A DNA stretch of 64,000 bases. It comes from Prostheceraeus crozeri. Lineage: Eukaryota > Platyhelminthes > Polycladida > Euryleptidae. A program made the position numbers and the translations under genes. The notes below the pieces were generated by a model. That model did no database searches, had not been told where the DNA came from, and was given only the letters and a program-made list of their open reading frames with translations. Positions 23,847 through 35,063 of the stretch are shown here, in pieces (positions within the stretch are counted from its first letter, which is position 1; each line of letters opens with the position of its first letter). The stretch spans positions 1-64,000 of the forward strand of contig CAJQUW010011032.1 of NCBI GenBank assembly GCA_907163375.1. Direction: 5' to 3'.

Positions 23847-24890
23847 TCAGGGCCTACTGAAGAATCTTTGAACAAAGGTATCCCGCATACACACAGTTGT
23901 AGGACTTCCATTTACATCGTGAACCTCCAACATTTCATCTTCATCTGGCATACCAGTATCATCGAAACCAGAGATGTCGTTTTCCATACGAGCGAAGTTG
24001 TGAAGCACTGCCGTTGCCACAACGATATAAGGAACAGTGGATAGCTTCAGGCGAATTGGTGTTGCCAAAATTGGGAAACGTCTTTTCAAAATACCGAAGG
24101 CACATTCAATCTTAACCCGCGTTTTCTTGTGAGCAATGTTGTAACGACGCTCTGAGTTCGTCACCGGATTGAGTACAGGTGTCAACAAGTAGTGCTTGTT
24201 AGGGTAGCCACTATCACCGAGGAGATAGCCATCCACTTCCTCCGATTCCAGTGTGTCGTGGATCACGGATTCCTCAAAAATGCGGCTATCGTGAGCAGAC
24301 CCATGCCATCTGGCTACGATGTCGGTAAAAATCATTGAAACATCACAAACAGCTTGAACATTTATTGAAAAATATCCTTTTCTGTTGCGATAAATTTCTG
24401 CATTCTGTCCACCAGGGGATATTATGGGAATGTGCGTTCCATCTATTGCCCCGATAACTGCGGGGAACCCACCGATAGCAAAGAAGTTTCGTTTCACGTT
24501 ATCTAAATCAAGTGGGAATCGTATAATGTCGTTCGCAAAATTTGAAATCTCTTTCACCATTCGTAGAACTACGCGACTCACACTTGGTTGACTTATATTA
24601 AATTCATCTGCAACTGATAGTTGAAATTTGTTTGTTGATAGATATTGTAAGCAGATCAGGAGCTCTTGCATAAGCGTAATTGAATGGTGAGGTTCATTGA
24701 TATGACATCTTCCCTCAGAGTCAGTCATTTCTAAAATCTTCATAAAGACGTGCTTCCGTAGGCGAAATCTCATACGAAATTCATCATCGGACAGATAGTC
24801 GTATGGGTTGATGGTATCCCTCATGATTCTTTCTTTTCTTATTGCCGCAGCACATCTCTCATAGAATACGAAGTCCGTGTAGTCCATCAT
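23847..24890 (-). CDS. PIF/Harbinger transposase (HARBI1-like), open frame
   Basis: A DDE_4 nuclease-type transposase that excises and inserts the Harbinger element, working with the Myb-like partner. It starts at the ATG at 24890 (MMDYTDFVFYERCA). The N-terminal part has YDYLSDDEFRMRFRLRKHVF and a helix-turn-helix (SVADEFNISQPSVSRVV). The DDE triad is visible: AIDGTHIPI (first D), GDSGYPNKHYLL (second D) and RVKIECAFGILKRRFPIL (E). About 347 codons, the usual HARBI1 length, with no internal stop. Terminal repeats and the TAA duplication fit a young or recently active copy. Confidence 0.92.
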   Translation of the reverse strand: MMDYTDFVFYERCAAAIRKERIMRDTINPYDYLSDDEFRMRFRLRKHVFMKILEMTDSEGRCHINEPHHSITLMQELLICLQYLSTNKFQLSVADEFNISQPSVSRVVLRMVKEISNFANDIIRFPLDLDNVKRNFFAIGGFPAVIGAIDGTHIPIISPGGQNAEIYRNRKGYFSINVQAVCDVSMIFTDIVARWHGSAHDSRIFEESVIHDTLESEEVDGYLLGDSGYPNKHYLLTPVLNPVTNSERRYNIAHKKTRVKIECAFGILKRRFPILATPIRLKLSTVPYIVVATAVLHNFARMENDISGFDDTGMPDEDEMLEVHDVNGSPTTVCMRDTFVQRFFSRP

Positions 24891-25302
24891 TCGATCATGC
24901 AAGAATTGCTTGAATCGTCAGCTAACCCTACCTTTTATCTCGGTTAAATCTTCGGCTAAAGTTAACTCGCGGTTTTCATTAACCAGAGCTCATGAATACG
25001 AACACCAGTTAAAGTTAACTTAGCTGGCGATTTAACCGAAGGTTAGGGCTTAACCGAGACTCTTGAATACGGCCCTAAGAATATTTGTCATAGATATTAT
25101 ATAATCAGAATTGAAAAATTATTCTAGGAAGAATCTTAAATTACACGAACATGTCGAGCGTCCTATATATTGGACAAACTTGCATCTTTTATCTATCCTA
25201 ATGAATCCTTATTTTTACAGTTGGTTTCCACCATTTGACTCTTAAGGTCACACCAAAAGATTGATTTTTTCACGAGTGGTTCTCAGTCCCGGCGGTTTAA
25301 GG

Positions 25303-25560
25303 TTAACTTGCAGTGTTAGGGAGAGCTGTATTTCTTCAGATGCTGGCAAACACATCGGACCCTCAACAGGGTCACCGTCGTCGATCACGCTGTGCTCGGA
25401 TTCCACATTCATCATTTCCCCCCCCCCCATCCCCCATGTATTGTCTCCACACATCAAGGACTTTTCAGACGTTCAAACATGTCACAATCCTGAATCATAT
25501 GATACAAATGACGAACGATGTTATGCGGCGCAGCCATAATATGGATGCGCCACTTTGTTA
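25303..25560 (-). pseudogene. LINE fragment (upstream half), split by piggyBac 2
   Basis: The minus-strand reading has MMNVESEHSVIDDGDPVEGP followed by EEIQLSLTLQVN, the segment that precedes the RT fingers in non-LTR elements (N-V-E-N-E ... V-E-G-P). It lines up with the RT fragment at 19130-19557 on the other side of piggyBac 2, so the LINE was present before that insertion. A poly-C tract at 25420-25435 (plus strand) lies within it. Confidence 0.65.
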
Positions 25561-25809
25561 AGACTATAAATTCACGCAAAATGGATGCTCAGGTAGCTAT
25601 CGACTGGCTGAAATAAGGCATTTTCAAAGCTAGCATTGTTAACCATGTTTTTAATCAATAATTTTTGGTTAAGCTTTTATCAGTGCTTTCAATTATACCA
25701 TTCATTTATGTGAGCTCATTGTTATTGAATTTGCACAATTATGGTGCATTATCTGAAACATTAAAATGCGTATTTCTGCTTTCATTGTACACTACAATTT
25801 TGTTTTCAG

Positions 25810-25938
25810 GTTTTATGTGCTGCTTTGTTATTAATAAATATCGTTGACTTGCTGATTATTGTTATTCGTCAAGATGTTTACAGTGTTGACCCTACGTTCG
25901 TCTTTCTTCTGTTACCTGGAGCTCAAGGATTTCTTATG
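25810..25938 (+). CDS. ABCC1: ABCC1/MRP1-like exon 3 (TMD0, second and third helices)
   Basis: A 129-bp phase-0 exon between TGTTTTCAG and GTGAGT. The peptide VLCAALLLINIVDLLIIVIR resembles the MRP1 segment [20 protein letters not shown], with the Asp of the helix (VDLL) conserved. The following SVDPTFVFLLLPGAQGFLM matches GIFLAPVFLVSPTLLGITM. Human ABCC1 exon 3 is 126 bp, so this differs by one codon. It encodes membrane helix 2 and most of helix 3 of TMD0. It follows exon 2 after a 16.2-kb intron containing both piggyBac nests. Confidence 0.9.
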
Positions 25939-26049
25939 GTGAGTTTGACTGAATGCATTAATATGTATCTTCACGCGATTGTTTCATTTTCGTAATACTT
26001 CAGAAATTATTTTATGACTTGACAAAATGACGCATGGTTCAGCCGGACA

Positions 26050-26890
26050 TGTGTTGCACTTACAATTGCAATTACAATTACGTAATTGCAATTATTGTAA
26101 TAAGTAATTGTAATCAACTACATTTTTTGATGCGTGCGTGATGTGTTACTGTAATTAATTATATTTTTCGCTATGTAATTGAGAAGTGATTCCAACCAAT
26201 GTACTTAACATTCGGCATGTCGAATTTTCGTCTGGAACCCAGTTTAAATTACTTTACTCTTTTCGTCAATAACGCGCTGTGTACACAACTATCGATAACT
26301 TTTAAAGGATTTTACGACGAAGCTTATCGTCAAAATCAAAATTAAGTGCCGGTCTTCTGATGTTCTATCCCCCTAAACACAATATATATTGCTGATAGGA
26401 AAATGTAAATTAGAAAACTAACACAATTTCCCCTCGTAAAAAAGGTGGCAAATAGATTCTTCTGGAAGCCCCGGTTTAAATCTTTGAATCAATTTAAGTC
26501 TAAGCAGATGTGTAGTGTAGTCTAAGTGTGAATAATGTTTTTACAAAACGCAAAATGAATCCATAAGTCTCGATATCTTAGTTTTCAGTTTAATCTTAGC
26601 AGATATGTAAGGTGAACTTGGGGCAGAAGAAATAGGCGGCAATTTGATATCAACGGCACAAGCGTGGTCTGTTTTTCCGGGGAGCAATCTTAAATAGCCT
26701 TATCAATAACCTTAAATATTCATCCGAAAAAAAGAAATTGTGAGAAAGCGTGTACTGTAAGCCCGGCAATTATCTGGTAACTACTAAGCAACTGAAAAAC
26801 AATTGAAAAACAGAGTAATTGTAATAAATTACATTTACAAGTAAGTAATTTGTAATTGTAATGAATTACATATCATGAGTAATTGACACA
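26050..26890. repeat. Possible non-autonomous element with AATTAC-rich ends
   Basis: Two AT-rich blocks, 26055-26160 and 26812-26890, are both built from repeats of TAATTACAATTA-type text in opposite sense, around about 650 bp without coding content. The layout resembles a small DNA transposon with simple-sequence termini. I could not define a target duplication. Confidence 0.4.
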
Positions 26891-28342
26891 AGTCTGGTTT
26901 CAGCTACGGAAAAGTTGATTATAAATTATCTGTAATTTGAATTTTACACGATCATTAGAAATGCTTCTCTAGTGCTGTTTCTTTCCATGAAGAGGACATA
27001 GAAGTTTTCTTGCAAAGTATTAAGCTTGACAATAGGTTTGGGCGTTGGTAACATAATTAATCTGATTCATGCGTGCCTGCCAATTTAGCAAATTGTTCAC
27101 AATTATTTTCGGACTAGAATGTCTTCATTCGATGTTCAAGGAATCGTGGAGTTCTTGAGGTTCTACTCAGACTCCACTACAGGAAAGGAAGAGTTCATGC
27201 TTCATCAAAATATCGATTAGCTGCGACCACACCTTTCCCACTTTATTCAAGCTGATGCTGACTTTGGTTGTCCTTTCTTGCCATTTATTGCTGGAAATTT
27301 TGAAATTGCAAAAAATATTTTCTGGTTGTTTATAAGAGCATACTCTTTCAATGATCTCCGCCGTAGGCCATCAGAAAAGCACTATATGGAATATTTTGAA
27401 ATATTACATATTCTCTACCATAAACAATCCTTCCGAAAACTTGTTCGCATACCTCATTCAAAGATTTTAAAACGCTATTTCTATAAAAATTCGTGGAACC
27501 GTTTCCAAGTGGTAGAGCTTTTCTAAAATGAAGGCCGTATAAGTATGCATAAATGCTATAAAATATATATATATATATAAGTGCTATACACACATTTCGT
27601 TTGGAATTGTCACTCATTAGTTCATTTGATATAACACAGTTCACGAGATGTATATTCAAATCATTATCAGAAAAGTCATGATAACTGTGATGCTTTACAG
27701 TAATGATTATAAAATGCATGTGATAATAATATGAATTTAAAATCAGTCAAATAAAAGATTGAGTTGGTTCAACATATTGTGATATTTCAAAATTTGTTTA
27801 TTGCTTCATTTGCCGACATATCAGTGTCAGACGTGAGCACTTCTTAATGAAATAGAAATTGAAAATATTACCGATTTAGTTAAATATTATCAATATATAC
27901 GTTTTTGACAGGACAATGATGTATGAATACCGAACAATTATATTCTCATATATTCAGTTTCTATATACCACAATTTTAACATGGTTAGTGAACACTAATC
28001 TCATTATATTTCATAAACTCTTTAGAGAAACAGTTTGTCACTGATATCACTAACAGTTTAATGAATATACCGGATATGATAAATGTCAGCTATTATACTT
28101 TATTGTGTGTTCTGACACTCCGAAGATGCGACATTTCTAAGGTAAAACAATCTCGCGAATGAATAAACTGGTGTTTTGCGTTCAAATAAAACATGCGCTA
28201 CCGATTAATCAAATCATGCTATTGCTCAGCTGTTCAATCGACAGTTAAAAATGCATAGATATTGAATAGTATAGCACTAGCTGCTGAGAAGTATTAAATG
28301 ACAAAAAGAACAGTATTGCAAAGAACTAATGTTTTTCTGATG
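26891..28342. other. Intronic stretch, no assignable gene
   Basis: AT-rich intron sequence with a short (TA)n tract near 27565-27580. Short open frames such as 27278-27526 have no recognisable domain. Confidence 0.4.
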
Positions 28343-28600
28343 ACCCACGATTTTTTAAAAAGCAGTTTTAAAATACGTCAATGAGGTGTGGGAACATGTT
28401 TTTGAAAGAATCGTGAGCGGTAGAGAGCTTGAAACCCTCATGATTATTTCAAATAATGAATTTTCTGATGGCCTGCGGCGGCCATTATGAAAAAGCTCCA
28501 CCATTTGCAAGCGGTTTCCACGATTTTTGAAAACATCTAGAATACGTTAATTAGGTGTGTGAACATGTTTTTGAAAGAATCATGAGTGGTAGTGAACTTC
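28343..28600. repeat. Direct repeat pair (about 90 bp)
   Basis: The block around GAACATGTTTTTGAAAGAAT occurs at 28343-28434 and again at 28515-28600, with matching flanks CCACGATTTTT, AATACGT and AATGAGGTGTG/AATTAGGTGTG. It probably belongs to one old dispersed repeat with an internal duplication. Confidence 0.6.
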
Positions 28601-28937
28601 GAACTAAATTTTGCTTCAGACATTGACTCTTTCAATGATTTACCCTCTCTAAAATGATAGGTTGTGGGTCGACCAACTCATCCTTTTCATTTAAGCAACA
28701 GAAAAAAGAAACCTTTCTTCCTCACGAATTTCGATTTTTACTTAGATCTATTTCATTCAGTTCAAATTATATGATTAAGACCCTACGAAAAAGACAAATT
28801 CCTTTACAAGTTAGTTCCACAGAAAAATTAGCGTCGGGTCGGGTTTCATTAATTTTGAAACGCGTCTCGAACCGAAAGCCAACCCGAGATCTGGCTGGGT
28901 CCATAAATTTAGCCCGAACCAGATAGGAAAATACTAG

Positions 28938-28966
28938 AACCCGACACGACACGACACGACACGACC
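28938..28966. repeat. CGACA microsatellite beside a CGGGT-rich patch
   Basis: Four to five tandem CGACA units, preceded by text rich in GGGTCGGGTT and AACCCGA (28830-28930). The two together look like a degenerate terminal region of a DNA element; the family is not assigned. Confidence 0.55.
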
Positions 28967-29377
28967 AGATTAAATCCGAGAACCGTTCATGATATATTGC
29001 TAATACTTACAGGAATGCTAATATTACAGGAATCCGGATCATTTTAGAGCTGTACAGAAGCTTCATCTCAGGATCAAAACGGGCTATTTAAACACTGTAA
29101 GCAATCTTCAGGAAGGGTCATCAGCCAGATTTCATTGCACTCTCCTCTAGGGGTAAATGCTGCACCGACTAATTCGATAGATTGCATCACTTCTACTAAG
29201 TAGATGCATCGCTTCTACTTGATTCGTGTTTGACAGCTAATTCCCGGCATCATTAGAAGTGAGTCCGCTGCTGCTGCTGTCCAACGAGAATTGTCATAGC
29301 TTCCGAACGTCTGCTTCGAAGTTTTATGTTTTGTGCCGATCTAGTAGTTGTGTGAGTCAATAAACACTTAGCAGCTG

Positions 29378-29446
29378 ACGTAGTCGGTTGGTATGCATGG
29401 CGGACATTGAAGTAAAGGGTCCAGGGTCGAATCCCTGTGATGACAT
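29378..29446 (+). other. tRNA-derived (SINE-like) sequence
   Basis: The text GTCGGTTGGTATGCATGGCG followed about 30 bp later by GGTCGAATCCCTG resembles pol III A- and B-box regions of a tRNA-derived repeat. It cannot be folded confidently into a full cloverleaf, so a functional tRNA gene is not claimed. Confidence 0.35.
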
Positions 29447-29449
29447 TGT

Positions 29450-31796
29450 TTCTTGTATCCTTTTCGTCTGTTAGTTAGTTTTTCTTTGGGGTTTCGGGTG
29501 GTCAAGTGTCTGTCTCCGTTCGGTGAAGGTTGTCTTCTTTTCCGGCTTCTCCTGTAAGTCTGTTCGTCTTGTCTATACGAAGGTGACCTATGCCCTGTCT
29601 GCCTGCTGTCGGTCCTTTTCCACTGCTCAAAGTTTCCACAATCATGTATTTGTTCATCGTTCGTGCCACGATCCATTTCCTGTTTTCTACTACGACCTTC
29701 TCCGTCGCTCCGACTGCCCGTCATGTCGCAAATCCTATTCGCGTTCTCGAATACATCACTGCAGTGTTTCCGACAGGTTGTCTCCTCACCATAACTCTGT
29801 CTCGCAGTTCAACGGCGTAGATCCTTCTCCACCAGCAACTCTGATTGCCCCGTAGAATGGCCCTCCAATTCCTTCGTTCGAAGAAATCTTCTCACTTCGT
29901 CTGCCTCTCTGCCGGCACATCCCCAAGAGCTGTCGCGATCTCTTCGCTGAGGCCCTAACTAAACTTTGCGACCGGGCTGCCCGCAACCCCAAGAGGGATT
30001 CCAGCTGCTCTTTTTGTTTCCGCGCGCGATGCTGCGTGCTCCTCTCAGGGCTGGCAAACGGAAGCGCATCCAGTTTGCGCGGGTTCTTTCGGACAGACTT
30101 CGTCGTTGGCTCTCCGGAACGAGGTCTCCGGAAGTTTAGGAAAACGTCTGGAACGAGCTAAGGCTCTCTGTCATGAGGGAATCTGGGTAAAGCATGCGCC
30201 GATCTGTTGTCTGTCGGAGTGGCGGAAGTGAACTCAGAGACTATGAATGATCTGCACACCAAGCATCCTCCGAGACCCGTGCCCATCTCTCAACCTGAGA
30301 CGCCCCTGGCGTTCGCCATTCAGGTTACCACCAAGGAAGTGTCTAAGTGCATAAACTCATTTCTTCTCGCTAGCGGGGCTGGTCCTAGTAGACTTTCTCC
30401 GGACCATCTCAGGGAAGCCTTGAAGTGACCTACTCCAATTAAGTCTGAGCGCCCTCTCGTTTCAATCACGCTTCTTGTCAACGTTCTGGTATCCGGAAGT
30501 GTGTGCCCCAGCATTTCGCCTCACATCTGCGGGCTTTCTTTTATCCTTTGATCAAGAAAGACGGTGGTATTCGCCCTATCGCTGTCGGTGAAACTATACG
30601 CCGACTAGTCTCCAAGTGTCTGATCCATGCAATCAGAAAAGAAGCTGTGTCCGCTCTTGGCCCTTCTCAAGTTGGTGCAGGAGTTCGCGGAGGATGTGAG
30701 ACTGCTATCCACGCAGTCCGTTCTATCGTCGACAGTCATGGCTCGGACAACAGTTTTTGTCTTTTGAAGGTCGACTTCAAGAACGCGTTCAACCTTATCT
30801 CCCGGCAAAGTGTCATCGACCAGGTTCACGCCTACCTTCCGGGCATTCTCCGCTGGACGTGGCTTACTCTCTAGCCCGAAGCTCCTTTCCGGGATGGCCG
30901 TGAAACCATTGCTAGTTCAACAGGTGTTCAGCAAGGCGACCCGCTAGGGCCTCAACTGCCTGAAGCATTTGACATACTCCATCGCATCCAACGCCCTAAA
31001 CTCCGTCTACTCCTATTTTATGGCGTCGTTGGTCCTGTGCGTGCTGTGAAGGAAGCCCTCGGGCTCTTACAAACCGAGTCTTCTAAAATCGGTCTCCAAC
31101 TAAATCTTCACAAATGCGAATGGTGGTGGCCTTCCGCCTCAATCGATCTTGACATCTTTCCCCCATCGATCAAGAGAATGGAACCGCAGGGCATCCAATT
31201 CCTCGGCGCTGACATCGGCTCTCCTTCCTTCGTCAACACCATCGCCGAATCGCGAGTCAAGCAAGTTGCTTTTTCTCGACGAGATTATCCCGAAAATGGA
31301 CGACCCACAATGTGAGCTGGCACTCCTCAGATCCTGTGGCGGCGTTTGCAAAGTCACTCACTCACTTCGCACATCTCCTCGCGACATCATGGCCTCAATT
31401 GTCTCTTTCAGCGACTCCTCCTGGTCTCAAGCTAGTCTACCCATTCGTGACGGCGGCTTAGGCCTTTGCTCAGCTACCTCATCTGCTGCGCCTGCCTTCG
31501 CTGCGTCTTGTGCTGAAGCTGAGCCACGCGTGAAATGTCTTCTGGGTGACATGGGTGCTATTGTACGCGGACTAGTGAATGCTTTGGAAAGCTTAGAGAC
31601 TAATGGTTGTGCTAATGCCGAAGATATCCTCGCTGCAGACCTTCCAGAGCTTCAACATCGTCTTACCATCCCAATCCATAAGAAACAACGCAAGCAACTT
31701 ATAGAAATAGCCTCCATCCGCGACAAAGATCGTCTGATCTCCCAAGCGGCGGATGCCGATGGCCTCGATGGGCTTCTGTCAGAGAAGCGTCGGTTA
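29450..31796 (+). mobile_element. Non-LTR retrotransposon A (GC-rich), decayed
   Basis: GC content rises sharply here. Open pieces on the + strand carry a non-LTR-type RT: IKKDGGIRPIAVGETIRRLV, then KVDFKNAFNLISR (motif A, Asp present) and VQQGDPLGPQL (motif B, around 30925), then IGLQLNLHKCEWWWP and SLPIRDGGLGLCSATSS. The metal-binding motif C stretch is degraded. The frame changes several times between 30207 and 31829, so it is inactive. The clade is unassigned; the GGIRPIAVG and GGLGLRSA-type motifs are distinctive. It ends where LINE B begins. Confidence 0.75.
30503..30874 (+). pseudogene. RT finger/palm piece of LINE A
   Basis: A 123-codon open block containing FFYPLIKKDGGIRPIAVGE, LGPSQVGAGVRGGCETAIHA and LLKVDFKNAFNLISRQSV, with the motif-A Asp of a reverse transcriptase. 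It is the clearest coding remnant of LINE A and would normally sit in a longer ORF2-like protein. Confidence 0.75.
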
Positions 31797-31905
31797 CACC
31801 GGCCGTTCTGCTCAGTGCTCAGCATGTAAACTTTGGATTCATCTTCTCTGTTCCTCTCTTACCACCCGTGCCTTCAACGCCCTCCCCAGGCGTCACCTAT
31901 GGGTC
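31797..31905 (+). pseudogene. PHD-like finger at the start of LINE B
   Basis: The reading CSACKLWIHLLCSSL, then about 13 residues on WVCPTC, gives the C-x2-C...H-x2-C...C-x2-C spacing of a PHD finger. PHD-type fingers are known at the start of several LINE proteins. Its frame differs from the endonuclease piece that follows. Confidence 0.7.
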
Positions 31906-32039
31906 TGTCCCACCTGCTCTCCTACATACTTTCGTTTTCCTTCTCCATCACCAGCTGTTTCTGCCTCAGACCGCTCTTCCTCATTCTCCCGCACCCAGTC
32001 CACCTCAGCCGTCCTATCCTCGGCCCCTTAACGCTCACC

Positions 32040-32929
32040 ACCCCTCCTGGGATTCTCGGGGCCACCCTAACTCTGTCGGCTCCGAAATCTACTCCTGGCT
32101 TCTTGCTTCAGATCTTGAATCTCTCAATGACCCTGGCACTCCCACTCTCTTGCAGCAGTCTTCCGGATGGCGTACCTTCCCAGACCTCAGTCTGGTACTT
32201 TCGTCTCTTGCCCCCAGATGTGGCTGGTCCGTCCTTCCTGACCTTGGATCTGACCACCTCCCCATCTCTATTAAGATCCCTCTCTCCCCACACTATTCTC
32301 CCAACGAGCGCAAACCTTCTTACAACTTTAAAAAGGCTCGCTGGGATGACTACAGGACTCATGTAACTTCTCATTGTCTCGACCATGACTCGTACTCTTC
32401 TCTTACTCTTGCTAAAGCCGCTGCTTCCTTCTCCTCTATCATCCTCGAAGCGGCAAAATCTTCAATTACTTTAGGTCGCACCCGCCAGTCCCCGAAAGCT
32501 TGGTGGTCCGCGGAACTAGATCAGTTCGTCCTTGCTCGCCACAAGGCATTCAGACGGACCCATCGAAGTGAAGCGGATCGTAAAACTTATGTTTCTGCAT
32601 CCCGTTCTGCCTCCAGAGCCATTGCTATAGCGAAATCTGATGCATGGCAACGGACAGAGTCCAATCTTTGCCCTTCCTCCAACTCCCGTAAGGTCTTCTC
32701 CCTCCTCCGCTCTGTAGGTGGTACTCCCAATCCTCCAGTTCTGATCCAACCTTTCCCGGGTGTAGCTCTGCTAAGGCTACAGCCACCCGTTACGCTTCTT
32801 TTCTCAAGAGTCACTTCTCTAGATCCCTTCCTTCTGATCGCCGTCCTGAAAGCCGCCGCTTCCTTCGTGAGCTCCGCTCCTCTACCTGTACCTGCCCATC
32901 CTTTTGCTCTCCTTATAGCCTGTCGGTGA
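32040..32929 (+). pseudogene. Partial APE endonuclease and linker of LINE B
   Basis: The open stretch contains LNAHHPSWDS (the D-x-N-A-H-H motif region of LINE endonucleases) and LGSDHLPISIKI (the S-D-H-x-P signature), then a basic helical linker towards the RT (TRQSPKAWWSAELDQFV). The segment that should carry the early catalytic Glu is absent upstream, indicating an internal deletion. Confidence 0.8.
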
Positions 32930-33950
32930 TCACCACAGCTATTAGTTCTCTCTCCTCGTCGACTGCAGCCGGTCCTGATCATGTCTCGTACCCTCTCCTC
33001 CAAAATCTTCCTCCTTCTACCATTGCTTTTCTTTTGTTTATCTTCAACCTCTCTTGGTCCACCCACTCCTTTCCCTCCGCCTGGAAATCTTCCGCCATCT
33101 ACCCGGTGTACAAATCTGGCAAACCCACAGACGCGCCCCGTCTTCGTTTCGTCCTATCTGCCTTACATATTGTATCTCGAAACTCTGAGCGTCTCGTGCT
33201 AGCCCGTCTGTCTTTTCTCCTCGAATCTAATGATCTTCTGACCCCTCTTCAGGCCGGGTTCCGCCCAGGCCGTACTACCATTGACCAGATAGTTCTTCTT
33301 ACTCAGTCAATCTCCGATGGCTTTCACAACTCTAAGCCTTGTGCAAAGACTGTGTTGGCCACCGTTGATTTCTCTCGTGCCTTCGACTCGGTCTGGCATT
33401 CAGCTCTCTACCACAAGCTTCTGGCCTCTGACCTGCCTCCTTGCTTTGTTCGCAGGACCCAGTCTTTCTTATCGGACCGTCGGCGCAGGTGGCCTTTCGA
33501 AACTCCTCCAGTAACTCTTTCCGAGTTCGATGGGGAGTCCCTCAAGGGTCAGTGTTCGGCCCAGTCCTCTTCAACCTCTTCATAAACGACGTTTCTTCCG
33601 TGCTCCCTCCCTCAGTCCGCTTTTCACTTTATGCGGACGATCTTGCTATTTGGGCGTCTTCTCCATACATTCACCTTGCTACTGCCGCCGTCCAAGAAGC
33701 TCTGTCTGAGCTCGAGGCTTGGTCTCTAATGTGGCAGCTTCCTCTAAATCCCGCTAAATGCAAAGTCTCCTTCTTCAGCACCGCCACCCGTGAAGCCTCC
33801 GTTCAGCCCTCCATGTCTCTTTTGGGCCGCCCTCTCTTTCAACGCCTCCCCGAAGTTCCTCGGAGTTACTTTAGACCGAACACATTCCTTATTCCCCATA
33901 GCTCTGCCCTGAGATCCACTCTTTTCCCTCGTTAAAGATCTCTCAGGGCT
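32926..33950 (+). pseudogene. Reverse transcriptase of LINE B, broken
   Basis: RT motifs read in two frames: SSTAAGPDHVSYPLLQNLP, PLQAGFRPGRTTIDQIVLL and TVDFSRAFDSVWH (motif A) in 32926-33585; then RWGVPQGSVFGPVLFNLFIN (motif B) and FSLYADDLAIW (motif C with the YADD box) in 33441-33935. At least one frame change near 33.5 kb separates them. Confidence 0.88.
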
Positions 33951-34429
33951 GTTTCATCCGCTTCCTGGGGCCCTTCCAAAGAGTCCCTTGCTTCTATCTA
34001 CAAACCTTTCTTCTCCCCGTCCTCACTTATGCTTCCCCTGGTTGGTTCCCCTTCATTTACGCTAAACATCTTCAACACCTAGAAGCTACCCACCGCTCCG
34101 TCCTCTTCTTCTGTTGGAAACTGGACTTCCTCCCCTCTCCGTGACCCTCACCGCTCAGTCGCTCTACTCTTATGACCGCGCTCTTCGCCTCCCACCCTCG
34201 TTTCCCCTCTCTTCTCTAGCGACCCTTCCTGTCCCCAAGCGCGTCCGTTCCTCTTCGTGGCGCTTCTTCTGTACTTCTCATCCTTTTTCTCCGCCTGTTT
34301 CTTCGCTGCGTGAGCCCATGGTCTCCTGTCCTCCCTTCCCCCGTGGTCCCCTCCTCTGTTCTCCGTGTCCCGTTTTCCCTGCTCCCGTTCCAACACACCG
34401 CTTTGGTCCGAGACCCCTTCCTCCCTCCC

Positions 34430-35063
34430 CGCAGCTGACCTGACCATCTGGACTGACGGCTCCGTTATTGGACGACTCGGATCGTGTGGCTCGGGTGTTT
34501 CCATAACCTGCTCTTCATGCTCTTCCACTTTCTTTCTTTCCTTTCATGCTGGATGTAGTGGTTTCCTGGTCACTCGAACATAAGTGGCAATGACACTGCA
34601 GATGTGCTTGCCAAAAGTGGCGCTTCTCTCTGCAGCTCCTCAGTGTCTGTCTAGTATGAAGTCCTTCATTCGCCATTCCCTGTTCAACTCCTGGAGGACT
34701 TCCGTTTGTTCGTCTTCGATTTCTTCACAAGTCCCTAGCGTAGCAACTGAGGAGCTGTCCCTCCGTCGCGCTGTCCGTTGTGAGCTCTCACGTCTTCGTT
34801 GCAACGGCCACAGCCTTCTTCTCAACTCCTATCTTCACAGGATTGGCAGGTCCACTTCTCCTGACTGCCCTGTTTGTGGTGTAAACCACGATGTACCTTA
34901 CTTACTGTGCTCTTGCCCCTCTCTCTCTTCTATACCCGAGCGACTATCTTCGGGTCCTCGGGCTCTGTTTTTGATCTCGCATCGCCCGTGGGGGGGGGTT
35001 GCCCGCCTTCTCGGGCTCCGTGGCGTCCCGCCGCGCCCCTATCCGCGGGACGGGGTCGGGTAA
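34430..35063 (+). pseudogene. RNase H and zinc-knuckle tail of LINE B
   Basis: LTIWTDGSVIGRLGSCGSG has the first catalytic Asp of RNase H, and the GNDTADVLAKS-like text near 34585-34615 carries the last catalytic Asp. The tail has SPDCPVCGVNHDVPYLLCSCP, a C-x2-C...H/C zinc knuckle common at LINE C-termini. A stop at 34583 separates the RNase H from the tail, which continues open to 35063. Confidence 0.75.

Larger units (their letters stand above)
22624..25075. mobile_element. PIF/Harbinger element, nearly intact
   Basis: It is flanked by TAA (22621-22623 and 25076-25078), the 3-bp duplication typical of this superfamily. The ends match at 18 of 24 positions (GGCCCGTATGCAGG... versus GGGCCGTATTCAAG...). 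It carries the usual two convergent genes: a Myb/SANT-like protein on + and a DDE transposase on -. The transposase frame is open end to end. Further inverted blocks rich in GTTAA/TTAAC lie inside both ends. Confidence 0.93.
19558..25302 (+). mobile_element. piggyBac element 2 (PGBD3-like) with nested Harbinger
   Basis: The terminal repeats CCTTAAACCGCCG are identical at both ends (19558-19570 and, inverted, 25290-25302), flanked by TTAA at 19554-19557 and 25303-25306. Subterminal copies of GTTTGTCC followed by TATATAGGAC lie inside both ends (near 19577, 19914 and 25165). The transposase remnant is at 20728-22443 and a Harbinger element is inserted at 22624-25075. Removing the Harbinger leaves about 3.3 kb. 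Confidence 0.93.

Noticed and set aside
25420-25436. Poly-C run as a regulatory G-quadruplex
   Set aside because: A single homopolymer run inside a decayed LINE; more likely slippage or assembly noise.
27278-27526. 82-codon open frame as a gene
   Set aside because: AT-rich, no domain, no splice context.
29378-29446. Functional tRNA gene
   Set aside because: Only the A/B-box-like parts are recognisable and no full cloverleaf could be drawn; recorded as tRNA-derived instead.
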